Positions 54,434-62,765 of a stretch of DNA of 64,000 bases are shown one piece after another; position 1 is the first letter of the stretch, and each line of letters starts with the position of its first letter. Below the pieces are notes generated by a model, which did not search any database, was not told the DNA's origin, and worked only from the letters and a program-made list of their open reading frames with translations. Location of the stretch: contig OZ245892.1 of the NCBI GenBank assembly GCA_965229605.1, positions 744,001-808,000 of the forward strand. The letters run 5' to 3'. Position numbers and translations under genes: made by a program. The stretch is from G965229605 sp965229605. GTDB lineage: Bacteria > Pseudomonadota > Alphaproteobacteria > CBDDJK01.

Positions 54434-54542
54434 GTTTAATCTGTTCACGAGAAATTCTTAATCTGTTATACGTCAACGAACTTATACGCAGTGTGCGGGG
54501 ATATGTCACAAAAAACTTATGTTCTCTATATAAGGTGTATTG

Positions 54543-55655
54543 ATGAAGAAAATCTGGGCGTTGGGATTGATGAGCGGCACCTCGCTTGATGGCATCGACG
54601 GGGCCTATGTTCAAACCGATGGCGTTGAAATCTATACCTTTGGGCCGGTTTTGCATCATGTTTATCCAAAAACCTTTCGCCAAAAGCTTGCGGCTTCATT
54701 TGGCGCGCGGGTGCTTGATCCGGCATTATCTGCACTTGAACAGGAATTGACCGACCGCCACAACCAGCTTTGTCAGGAATTGATCGAAAAAGCCGGATTC
54801 AAGCCTGATGTGATCGGCTTTCACGGCCAGACCATCACCCATGACCCGGCTGGTCAATTCAGCTGGCAGCTTGGCGGTTGGAGGCAGCTTGCCCGGCAAA
54901 CCGGCGTGACAGTTGTTGGCGATTTTCGCCGCCGGGATATTGAGGCCGGGGGGCAGGGGGCACCGCTGGCCCCGGTTTTTCATACGGCTCTATCCCGCGC
55001 GGCAAAAGGCAACAATATAGATGGATTTTTGAATATTGGTGGCATATCAAACCTGACCGTGGTTTCCGGCACAGAGGATTCTGTTTTGGCCTTTGATTGT
55101 GGTCCGGGAAATGGATGGATTGATGACTGGGTCAAGGCGCATAAAGATCAAACCGCTGACTGGGATGGACAATTTGCCCGCCGGGGAAAAATTGACTCGT
55201 CTCTGGTTGAAGCCTGGCTGCAACAGCCATTCTTTTCAGCCCCTTGGCCAAAATCACTGGACCGGCTTGATCTGGCTACGCCGGGGCTGGAGAAGCTTTC
55301 TCTGGTTGACGGGGCAGCCAGCCTGACAGCTTTCAGCGCACAGTCTGTGGCACTGGCGTTTGATCAGCTTCGCACCGGGGATAACCCCGTGCCGGATCAT
55401 TTATGGGTCACAGGCGGTGGACGGCATAATCCGGTTTTGATGGAACAGCTTACCCGTTTGATTCCCTGCTCTGTGCAGCCGATTGAAAATCTGAATCTTG
55501 AAGGACTCAAGCTGGATGGCGATTTTATTGAAGCTCAGGCCTTTGCCTATATGGCGGTGCGTCGCCTTTATGATCTCGCTTCAAGTTTTCCTGGCACAAC
55601 CGGTGTCACAAAGCCAGTCATTGCCGGGGATATTTTTATGCCACCGGATGCTTAA
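54543..55655 (+). CDS. anmK: Anhydro-N-acetylmuramic acid kinase
   Basis: Phosphorylates and hydrolyses 1,6-anhydro-MurNAc in cell-wall recycling. The 370-aa product has GLMSGTSLDGIDGAYV near the N-terminus, GFHGQTITHDP, GGQGAPLAPVFH, NIGGISNLTVV, and LWVTGGGRHNPVLM. ATG 54543 is used; a TTG at 54540 gives one more residue. It is convergent with ampD, overlapping it by 20 bp, so two recycling enzymes lie tail to tail. Confidence 0.96.
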   Translation: MKKIWALGLMSGTSLDGIDGAYVQTDGVEIYTFGPVLHHVYPKTFRQKLAASFGARVLDPALSALEQELTDRHNQLCQELIEKAGFKPDVIGFHGQTITHDPAGQFSWQLGGWRQLARQTGVTVVGDFRRRDIEAGGQGAPLAPVFHTALSRAAKGNNIDGFLNIGGISNLTVVSGTEDSVLAFDCGPGNGWIDDWVKAHKDQTADWDGQFARRGKIDSSLVEAWLQQPFFSAPWPKSLDRLDLATPGLEKLSLVDGAASLTAFSAQSVALAFDQLRTGDNPVPDHLWVTGGGRHNPVLMEQLTRLIPCSVQPIENLNLEGLKLDGDFIEAQAFAYMAVRRLYDLASSFPGTTGVTKPVIAGDIFMPPDA

Positions 55656-56337
55656 ATTGCGGGAAGTTTGTCCTGATCTGTGTGGCCAAAGCCTGACATT
55701 GCTTATCCCCCTGATTATTCACAAGCTCTGGTCGATAGCGACGTTGAAAGGCCGCAATGCGATGGTCGGCTTCCGGATTATATCCAATGTCACCTAGAAG
55801 CTGAAAAAAGACGGAATCATCAAATACTGGCAGTTGGTCTGGTATAGGGGAGGGGAAAAACCCGATCCCGGCCTGTGCCAGTTGACTCCAGGGGAAATGC
55901 ACACCCGGATCATATTTACGGTCCGGCGCGATATCACTATGGGAAAGAATAGCCGCCGGATGAAGCCCCCGGCGGGTTTGAATGTCCCGGCAAAGGTCGA
56001 TCAGAGCCGTGATCTGGTCTTCGGGGAAAGAATCCCCCGGCATATTTTGAAGCTCGATCCCGATTGACAGGCTGTTGAGATTGCTTTGCCCCTGCCACCA
56101 GGACACCCCCGCATGCCAGGCCCGGTCGGTTTCATCAACCAGATTGAAAATTGCCCCTTTTTCATCAATCAGATAATGGGCACTGACTTGTGAATCGGGG
56201 TCACATAACCGATCAAGCGAATCCTGCGCATGGATCATCTCGGTGGCATGAAAAACCAGCCAACACGGCTGCACCGGCTGTGAACCGACAAGACGCTGGT
56301 TGAAATTGGGGGATTTGCGGCGGTGGATTGTTTGCAA
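55636..56337 (-). CDS. ampD: N-acetylmuramoyl-L-alanine amidase (AmpD-type)
   Basis: 233-aa amidase_2 zinc enzyme that cuts the stem peptide from (anhydro-)MurNAc. Zinc and catalytic residues: LVFHATEM, HYLIDEKG, WHAGVSWW, and HSDIAPDRKYDPG. Residues 170-233 form a C-terminal peptidoglycan-binding-like helical domain (AAFQRRYRPE) seen in AmiD-like and longer AmpD homologues. No signal peptide, so probably cytoplasmic recycling as in AmpD. It is 8 bp after the DnaJ-domain gene. Confidence 0.9.
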   Translation of the reverse strand: MQTIHRRKSPNFNQRLVGSQPVQPCWLVFHATEMIHAQDSLDRLCDPDSQVSAHYLIDEKGAIFNLVDETDRAWHAGVSWWQGQSNLNSLSIGIELQNMPGDSFPEDQITALIDLCRDIQTRRGLHPAAILSHSDIAPDRKYDPGVHFPWSQLAQAGIGFFPSPIPDQLPVFDDSVFFQLLGDIGYNPEADHRIAAFQRRYRPELVNNQGDKQCQALATQIRTNFPQFKHPVA

Positions 56338-56345
56338 ATTTTCCC

Positions 56346-57179
56346 CTATTTGGCACCGGTATGCTGGGCCTTGATCCGGTCAAAAGCGGCATTGATCTGC
56401 CCCAGTTTCTCGTTTGCCAGATCAATAAACTCCTGCGGCAGGCCCTGGGCAATCAGACGATCCGGGTGCTGGTTTTGCACCAGCTTGCGATGAGCGGCCT
56501 TGATCGTGGCAAAATCATCGCCCGGATTGACACCAAGCATCTGGTAATCGGCATCAGAAACCGGCTGCTGCTGCGCACGCTGGCTGGAATAGCCGCTTTT
56601 TGCATAATCACCAGACTCAAAATTATTGAGGGCCGTAATCCGGGCAAATCCGGCAGCATCAATATTGAAAATATCGGCAACAGTCTCCAGAAACTCTAAT
56701 TCATGGGGATGGATTTTGTTGTCGGCCTTGGCAATTTCTGCCAGACACCAGAGCAATTCCTCCAGAACCTCCGGTGAATCAGCAAATAAATCGGCAACTT
56801 GCTTGGCATAGGGCTCAAAGCCGGTCGGGTCTTTCTTGGCCTGATTGAAAAGACGCCGCACATTGCCAATTTCAGAAGACGGGACTTTGAAAACCCGTTG
56901 AAAAGCCGTGATCTCATCAGGGGTGACTTGCCCGTCCGCCTTGGCCATCTTTGCCCCCAGAACCACCACGGCGATGGTAAAGGTGATCGATTTTTGAGCC
57001 TCTTTATAGCCTTGCGTGTCCTGATAGGGCGATTTTTCAAAGCTGTTGCCCCAGTCAGAAGACTGGCTATTGACCTTGCGGTCAACAAAATGCCCGCCAA
57101 TCGCCCCGACCAGAAGTCCCAATGGCCCCCCAACCACAAAACCGGCAGTTGCCCCGATAATTTTCCCCCAAATTGTCAT
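56346..57179 (-). CDS. TerB-DnaJ domain protein, DjlA-like
   Basis: 277-aa protein: N-terminal glycine-rich membrane hairpin (GATAGFVVGGPLGLLVGAIGG), a TerB domain (about 60-190: LGAKMAKADGQVTPDEI, DNKIHPHELEFLETVA) and a C-terminal J-domain (YQMLGVNPGDDFATIKAAHRK with HPD in QNQHPDR). This is the architecture of DjlA, a membrane-tethered DnaK co-chaperone. Its ATG overlaps the ribF stop (57176-57179). Confidence 0.92.
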   Translation of the reverse strand: MTIWGKIIGATAGFVVGGPLGLLVGAIGGHFVDRKVNSQSSDWGNSFEKSPYQDTQGYKEAQKSITFTIAVVVLGAKMAKADGQVTPDEITAFQRVFKVPSSEIGNVRRLFNQAKKDPTGFEPYAKQVADLFADSPEVLEELLWCLAEIAKADNKIHPHELEFLETVADIFNIDAAGFARITALNNFESGDYAKSGYSSQRAQQQPVSDADYQMLGVNPGDDFATIKAAHRKLVQNQHPDRLIAQGLPQEFIDLANEKLGQINAAFDRIKAQHTGAK

Positions 57180-58249
57180 CTTTTATCCTCTAAAATAGTT
57201 TTGGCGGCTTCACAATCCTGGCTGATTTGTGCTTTCAAAGCCGCAAGGTCGCTAAAGGCCTGTTCGGGGCGAATACGCTCGATCAGTTCTATTTGAAGCT
57301 GTTGATCATATAGGGTCCCGGAAAAATCCAGCAAATGGGCCTCAAAACAAGGGGCGTTATCGCCTTGCAGGGTTGGTTTTATCCCGTAATTGACAGCAGC
57401 TGGCCAGCAGGTGCCATTTTCAAGATAAACCCGCGCCGCATAAACCCCGAACGCAGGCGGCAAGGCATCACCCAGATCAATATTGGCAGTTGGAAAGCCC
57501 AATGTCCGGCCAAGCTGACGGCCTTTGACCACAAGCCCGGCAATCAGATAATGCCGTCCAAGCAGGTTGTTGGCAGTGATTATGTCTCCGGCCCTGATTT
57601 TTTCGCGAATCGTCGAAGAAGCATAGATCACTTGCTCTTGCGTTTCGCTGGCTGGCGGGTCGGATTTCGCAAACACCGGCGGGATGCACTGCACCTCAAG
57701 CTCCGGGATGGCTTTTAACAGGTCAACCGAGCCCTCCCGGCCTTTGCCAAAGCGAAAATCCGGCCCGCAGACGACAGCCCGCAATCCTAGAGAATTGATC
57801 AGCCAGTCTTCGATAAATGAATGGGCAGACAGGCTTGCCAGATCATGGTTAAAGGTCAGGGTGACCAGTCCATCCACGCCGGTGCGGGCAATAAACCCGG
57901 CTTTTAAAGGCGGCGGGGTCAGCCGAAAATTCGGTGACTCTCGTCCGAAAAAAGCCCGCGGGTGCGGCTCAAAGCTAAGGGCAATCGCCGGGCAAGGGCT
58001 GGAAGCAGTGGATAATTCCAGGGCAAGCGTGCGGGCTGTCGATAAAATTGCCTGATGGCCGGGATGCACCCCGTCAAAATTGCCCAACGCAGCTACGCCG
58101 CCATAAAGATCGTCAGCAATCCCGGGCGAAGGGGATGGCGTAGATAATGGTGGGGCAGGTAAGGGCAGGGCGTTTTGTCCTTTATATTCTTTCGTAAAAA
58201 CAAAAGAATAGGCAGGATACGGCTTGTCGCCTTGTGCGGCTTCTTGCAC
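57176..58249 (-). CDS. ribF: Bifunctional riboflavin kinase/FAD synthetase
   Basis: Makes FMN then FAD. The product is 357 aa from GTG 58249, which has GGAGG 6 bases before it. The adenylyltransferase domain has GGVAALGNFDGVHPGHQ from about residue 50, VCGPDFRFGKGREGS and SSTIREKIRAGD; the kinase domain has GRTLGFPTANIDLG and GVYAARVYLENG. The first 45 residues are a Pro/Ser-rich tail not typical of the family, so the true start could be later. ileS, often downstream, is absent. Confidence 0.93.
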   Translation of the reverse strand: MQEAAQGDKPYPAYSFVFTKEYKGQNALPLPAPPLSTPSPSPGIADDLYGGVAALGNFDGVHPGHQAILSTARTLALELSTASSPCPAIALSFEPHPRAFFGRESPNFRLTPPPLKAGFIARTGVDGLVTLTFNHDLASLSAHSFIEDWLINSLGLRAVVCGPDFRFGKGREGSVDLLKAIPELEVQCIPPVFAKSDPPASETQEQVIYASSTIREKIRAGDIITANNLLGRHYLIAGLVVKGRQLGRTLGFPTANIDLGDALPPAFGVYAARVYLENGTCWPAAVNYGIKPTLQGDNAPCFEAHLLDFSGTLYDQQLQIELIERIRPEQAFSDLAALKAQISQDCEAAKTILEDKR

Positions 58250-58291
58250 CCGTCCCCTCCTGATTTGATTGCTGGCGCGTCAGCTGGCTTG

Positions 58292-58774
58292 TTAGCTGGT
58301 TTGGGCAGCAGATAACCGCTGTTCTTCTTCTTTGCGCGAGCGCACCATCATCTTGGCCTCGCCATCGCAAACCAGCTTGTCTCCAACCGAAGCCGTCGTC
58401 CGGCAGATAATGCGCTTGCGACTTGGCACAATCTCGGTGATGATCGCCTCGGCCTTCACGGTGTCTCCAGCATAAACCGGTGCGCGGAAATTCAAAGACT
58501 GACTAATGTAAATACACCCCGGCCCCGGCATCTTCATCCCCAAAACCGTCGAAATCAGACTAGACGTCAGCATGCCATGCGCAATCCGGCCCTTGAACAT
58601 CGTATTGCGGGCAAAATCCTCGTTCACATGCACAGGATTCATGTCTCCGGTCACGCCAGAAAACATGACAATATCAGCCTCGGTAATCGTTTTGGCAAAA
58701 ATAGCCTGCATCCCGACAGTTAAATCTTCGATAAAATAACCATTGAGGTCTGCGTGTAACATTGAAGCATCCAT
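58292..58774 (-). CDS. MaoC-type (R)-specific enoyl-CoA hydratase
   Basis: 160-aa hot-dog dehydratase, PhaJ-like: DIVMFSGVTGDMNPVHVNED with the catalytic Asp/His motif, and FKGRIAHGMLTSSLISTVLG. Such enzymes hydrate trans-2-enoyl-CoA to (R)-3-hydroxyacyl-CoA, often to feed PHA synthesis, which would fit phbB at 40.5 kb. The C-terminus is charged. No neighbour helps; ribF follows after 42 bases. Confidence 0.9.
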   Translation of the reverse strand: MDASMLHADLNGYFIEDLTVGMQAIFAKTITEADIVMFSGVTGDMNPVHVNEDFARNTMFKGRIAHGMLTSSLISTVLGMKMPGPGCIYISQSLNFRAPVYAGDTVKAEAIITEIVPSRKRIICRTTASVGDKLVCDGEAKMMVRSRKEEEQRLSAAQTS

Positions 58775-58813
58775 GGGTTTATGACTCCTTAATTTCTGTC
58801 ATTGGACTTTTTG

Positions 58814-59797
58814 TCATGGTCCCCCCATAGGCTCTTTACGAAGCAAGAGACGGGCCTTGTCAAGCACTCTGTCAGGGGTGAGATCAGAAAAAACCTGGTC
58901 GGCCTGCATCCAGAGGCTGTTTTCGCCTAATGCCGCATGGCAAAATGGCGTGCTATCAGGTTTGAAAAGGGTTAGCGCGGGGATTGAAAGCGCTGCAGCA
59001 AGATGGGAACAAGCCGAATCATTGCCAATTACAAGCCGTGAATTGGCAATCAGGGTGGCGAGTTGGGATAAGTCTGTGCATCCGATTTGATTATTGCTTC
59101 CGGGCCAGTATTTTAGAATGGGGGCAGCGGTATCCTGATCAGATGTGCTGCCGACAAGGGTGATGTTATAGCCCTCTTTGCCAAGTTTTTCTGCCAGCTG
59201 CCCAAATAAAGGGGCGGGCCATCGTTTATCCTTGCGCGTGGGGGAGGAGCCAGGAGCCAGAATAACAGAGGCCAGGATTATAGATTTAGACTGTTCAGAG
59301 ATGTCTTTGGAAAGAGGTTGCGACAGCCAGTCCATCTGATGCGCAATATCGGGAATATCGGTGATTCCAAGCGGGTGCAGCTGGCGGCGAAACCAGTTTA
59401 CAGCATGAACAGAATTTTCTGTCTTTTCGGTATGATCAAGGGGCGGGGTATAATAGGCAGAACCTTTTACCGACCCGCACCAGGGAATTTTATACATGCG
59501 CAATAACCGGAAAAGCTGGCGGCTGGCCCCGTTATTTTGCAGATCAATAATCAGGTCCGGCTTTTCTGCCACAATCTGCCTTGCCAGCACAAAAAGCGAC
59601 AGGGAGAAACGATGGGGACGTTCAACGGCGATAGTCTCTGCGATCCAGGGGCAGGTCTGTAGTAAGGGCGTGAAGAGGGGGGCTGTTATGATTTTTCGCT
59701 GAGCCTCGGGAAAGCGGGCAGCGATGGCTTCCAGCACGGGAAAGGTCTGAATCAGGTCCCCAAGTGCGCCGAATTTTAGAATAAGGATGGTTTTCAT
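58814..59797 (-). CDS. Glycosyltransferase family 9 (heptosyltransferase-like)
   Basis: 327-aa GT-B enzyme of the lipopolysaccharide heptosyltransferase family. Seen: ILILKFGALGDLIQTFPVLEAI (family start), DLIIDLQNNGASRQLFRLL, ILAPGSSPTRKDKRWPAPLFGQLA (donor site), and IGNDSACSHLAAALSIPAL. Which LPS-core heptose it adds is unclear; no other core genes are adjacent. It follows gpmI after 59 bases. Confidence 0.9.
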   Translation of the reverse strand: MKTILILKFGALGDLIQTFPVLEAIAARFPEAQRKIITAPLFTPLLQTCPWIAETIAVERPHRFSLSLFVLARQIVAEKPDLIIDLQNNGASRQLFRLLRMYKIPWCGSVKGSAYYTPPLDHTEKTENSVHAVNWFRRQLHPLGITDIPDIAHQMDWLSQPLSKDISEQSKSIILASVILAPGSSPTRKDKRWPAPLFGQLAEKLGKEGYNITLVGSTSDQDTAAPILKYWPGSNNQIGCTDLSQLATLIANSRLVIGNDSACSHLAAALSIPALTLFKPDSTPFCHAALGENSLWMQADQVFSDLTPDRVLDKARLLLRKEPMGGP

Positions 59798-59856
59798 AAA
59801 CTTATGCGCCCAATATTAAAAAAGGGCAGAAATAAAGCGAGAAATGATGATTGCGC

Positions 59857-61431
59857 TTAAACAATCAAGGAACTGCCTGACATATCCGCAGGTTTTTCAA
59901 TTCCCAGCATATCCAGAAGAGTCGGGGCCAAATCGGCAAGTGTGCCATCGCGTATTGTCAAACCGTCGCAGCCCGCAAGTAAAAACGGCACTTTTGAAAG
60001 CGTATGCGCGGTATGCGGCTCGCCGGTTTCCGGGTCTTCCATCAGATCGGCATTGCCGTGATCGGCCGTGATCAAAAGCGCACCACCACGCGCAAGAACC
60101 ACCGGCACCAAACGGGAAAGACAGTGATCAACGGTTTCAACCGCTTTAATTGCTGCCGACATTTTCCCGCAATGCCCGACCATATCGGGATTGGCATAAT
60201 TGACGATAATCACATCCGGGCAATTTTCGTTGATTGCTTCCAGAAGCTGGTCGGTCAGCGATTCAGCCGACATTTCAGGTTTCAGGTCATAGGTCTCAAC
60301 CTTGGGGGAGGGCACCAGAATACGTTCTTCCCCGGCAAAGGGTTCTTCACGCCCGCCATTAAAGAAATAGGTGACATGGGCATATTTTTCAGTTTCGGCA
60401 ATCCGCAACTGGCGCAGCCCGGCCCGCGAGATGGTTTCCGCAAAAGTATCTTGCGGGATTTGCGGCGGAAAAAGTACCTGCGTATAAGGGGCCAGCGAAT
60501 CCTCATAAAGCCCGATGGTCAGGCAAGGTGAAAACCCGGGTCCATCAGCATATAATTCCCCGCGCTTGAATAGCTGAAAATCCGGATCAATGAGGGCATG
60601 GGTGATTTGCCGGGCGCGATCTGCCCGAAAATTGGTGATGAGAAAACCGTCTCCCTTGCGCATTTCGTGCGGGTTGGAGTGTCCCGCTTGCGTCTGTTCT
60701 GGCGTGATCACGGTTGGCGGGACAAATTCATCATCCTTTCCATCCGCATAGGCCTGTGAAAGGGCTGTTTGCCAGTCCGGCGCATAAACTGCTGCGTGAC
60801 CGTTCACCATGGCCCTGAAAGCCACCTCGGTGCGCGCCCAGCGTTGATCGCGATCCATGGCATAGAAACGACCGGTTACACTGGCCAACGTCGGATGGTT
60901 GGCGGCTTCAAGGAAGTCCTGCATAAAACCGCCGGCACTACGCGGTGCGGTGTCGCGCCCGTCCAGCCAGGCATGGACAAGCACGGGGACTCCTTTTTCT
61001 GCAAACCATTTGGCCAGCCAGGCCATATGGTTCTGGTGAGAATGGACGCCGCCGGGTGACACCAGCCCCATAAGATGAAGCCGTCCACCTGTTGCCAAAA
61101 GTGAATCGGCTGCTGCATTGAGTTTGTCAGAGCGCGCAAGCTCCCCGGTTTCGATGGCATGATCAATGCGCGGCAAGTCCTGGCGCATAATTCGTCCAGC
61201 CCCGATACACATATGGCCGACTTCTGAATTGCCCATCTGCCCATCAGGAAGGCCGACATGTTTTCCACAGGCTTCAAGCAAGGAAAGCGGCCATTTTTCA
61301 CGCAATCCCAGCCAAAAGGGCGTGTTGGCGGCAGCGACGGCGTTGGCTTTTGTTTCTGTGCGCTCTCCCCAGCCATCCATGATACAGAGAACCAGCGGCT
61401 GTTTTGCAGGAGAAGCGAGCGTCATGGGCAT
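59857..61431 (-). CDS. gpmI: 2,3-bisphosphoglycerate-independent phosphoglycerate mutase
   Basis: Interconverts 3- and 2-phosphoglycerate in glycolysis with two Mn ions. The 524-aa product has LVLCIMDGWGER (metal-binding Asp19), the phosphoserine Ser69 in MGNSEVGHM, LMGLVSPGGVHSHQNH, WLDGRDTAPRS, NFRADRARQIT and ITADHGNADLM. It is 13 bp after the Bax-like gene. In many alphaproteobacteria gpmI follows rlmH and precedes an M23 peptidase and ctpA; that neighbourhood is not kept here. Confidence 0.97.
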   Translation of the reverse strand: MPMTLASPAKQPLVLCIMDGWGERTETKANAVAAANTPFWLGLREKWPLSLLEACGKHVGLPDGQMGNSEVGHMCIGAGRIMRQDLPRIDHAIETGELARSDKLNAAADSLLATGGRLHLMGLVSPGGVHSHQNHMAWLAKWFAEKGVPVLVHAWLDGRDTAPRSAGGFMQDFLEAANHPTLASVTGRFYAMDRDQRWARTEVAFRAMVNGHAAVYAPDWQTALSQAYADGKDDEFVPPTVITPEQTQAGHSNPHEMRKGDGFLITNFRADRARQITHALIDPDFQLFKRGELYADGPGFSPCLTIGLYEDSLAPYTQVLFPPQIPQDTFAETISRAGLRQLRIAETEKYAHVTYFFNGGREEPFAGEERILVPSPKVETYDLKPEMSAESLTDQLLEAINENCPDVIIVNYANPDMVGHCGKMSAAIKAVETVDHCLSRLVPVVLARGGALLITADHGNADLMEDPETGEPHTAHTLSKVPFLLAGCDGLTIRDGTLADLAPTLLDMLGIEKPADMSGSSLIV

Positions 61432-61443
61432 ATTTATGCGCTA

Positions 61444-62394
61444 TTATACCAGAGGAGCGGCCACCAATATGGCTTGATCGAGTTCTTCAAGCTGGTTAGC
61501 CCGGATGACGGAGCGAATCAAGTCAAGGTAGGTTTCACGTTTTTCGGAATAGCGGCTGAGACCCGGCAGCAAGGAGGCAGCATGGAGTTTCTGGCCTTGT
61601 GCGCGTAGTTCGGCACGGTCGGTGCGAAATTCTTCGTAGGCCCAATGGGTATTCAAATTATGGATATAGGATTTGACGGCATCAAGCGGGGTGTCAAAGC
61701 TACGTATTTTGTGGGTTTTGCCTTCTTCGCGGTCTTCGGGGACAATGCCCGGTTTGCGCCAGGTCCATTGTCCGAACAGGGCATTGCCGGTTCTGGCAAA
61801 GCGTGAGCGGCCCCAGGCACTTTCAATCGCGCCTTGCGCCAGAGCCAGGGAGGGCGGGATGATGTCCACCCGGCGGCTAAATTCTTCCCAGTCTCCAGTT
61901 TCAACGCCGTAGTGATCAAAAATCTGGTCAAGGAATAATTGATCTTTTTCAGACAGAGACTCCCCGACCTGCTGGCGTTGAGCCAGCGAAAGCGCGCGGA
62001 CCCGGGTATGCGCTATTTCTTCGTTGACCATCAGGACCAGCGGCAACAGGGCTTCCAGAAAAATCTGCTTGCGGGCCTGGGTATCTTCGGTTTCGTAAAG
62101 ACGGTTGGGCAGACGGTCTATGATCTGGCGCGGCACGGCAATTTGCCCGGCGCGCACGGCCGCCAGTTGATAGCTGGCTGTTCCAGATACGGGTGGCGCG
62201 CTGGATATCTTTAGAAAAGCCGAAGTCTGATTGGCTTTTCCATCTTCTGATTGATTTCCATCAAGTCCAATAGACGTGTGAACAGTCAGTGAAGACGAAA
62301 TTCCCCATATCAGCAATAGAACTATGCCGACTGCCCCGATAAAAATTGACCCAAATGATAATGGGGTGGGTCCCCCGATTTTTGTTATTTGCAT
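61444..62394 (-). CDS. Bax-like glucosaminidase-domain protein
   Basis: 316-aa membrane-anchored protein: one N-terminal helix (IFIGAVGIVLLLIWGISS), a linker, then a Bax/FlgJ-type glucosaminidase (about 110-316) with IIPPSLALAQGAIESAWGRSRFA (catalytic Glu in AIESAW), NALFGQWTW, and SYIHNLNTHWAYEEFRTDRA. Probably cuts peptidoglycan in the periplasm. ATG 62394 follows AGGAA; an upstream in-frame start at 62424 lies in a direct repeat and adds ten residues. With gpmI and the GT9 gene it forms a leftward run. Confidence 0.88.
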   Translation of the reverse strand: MQITKIGGPTPLSFGSIFIGAVGIVLLLIWGISSSLTVHTSIGLDGNQSEDGKANQTSAFLKISSAPPVSGTASYQLAAVRAGQIAVPRQIIDRLPNRLYETEDTQARKQIFLEALLPLVLMVNEEIAHTRVRALSLAQRQQVGESLSEKDQLFLDQIFDHYGVETGDWEEFSRRVDIIPPSLALAQGAIESAWGRSRFARTGNALFGQWTWRKPGIVPEDREEGKTHKIRSFDTPLDAVKSYIHNLNTHWAYEEFRTDRAELRAQGQKLHAASLLPGLSRYSEKRETYLDLIRSVIRANQLEELDQAILVAAPLV

Positions 62395-62765
62395 TTCCTG
62401 CCCCCAGAAATTGCGTGTACACAAATTGCGTGCAAAAAATGTTCGTAAAAAACGAACTGTAAAAAATTACCTGTGAAACCGACAGATCAAGTTGAACGCG
62501 TAAATCAAAGCTGATCAAATAATCTCGCCTAAAATAGCGAGTCAGCGTCTGTCTATGGTCCTGAACTATCGCGCGTTTTTTCACGCCCAGCGGTCACTCA
62601 AATATTTTAGTGACTTCATATCGGACCGTTTTCACTGAAAAATATATAAACCTGTTCGCGGATTTTGCAAGAGCAAGCTATCCCCTTTCCTTTATGGTCA
62701 TGCTTGCACCACGCTGTTTATCTGTTAATTGATGAGTTCTGATTGTTTTCGGGAGCCTATAATAG
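62395..62765. promoter_or_regulatory. 371-bp divergent intergenic region with inverted repeats
   Basis: Between the Bax-like gene and the AsmA-like gene no frame looks coding. From left to right: two direct copies of AAATTGCGTG at 62408-62417 and 62423-62432; GTTCGT-AAAAA-ACGAAC at 62441-62457; CTCGC/GCGAG arms at 62524-62528 and 62537-62541; and a 22-bp near-palindrome GTCACT-N10-AGTGAC at 62593-62614 with an AT-rich centre. These may be operators for the divergent promoters. Confidence 0.5.

Noticed and set aside
62441..62457. GTTCGT/ACGAAC repeat as a LexA box
   Set aside because: Alphaproteobacterial LexA sites are direct repeats GTTC-N7-GTTC; this one is inverted with different spacing.
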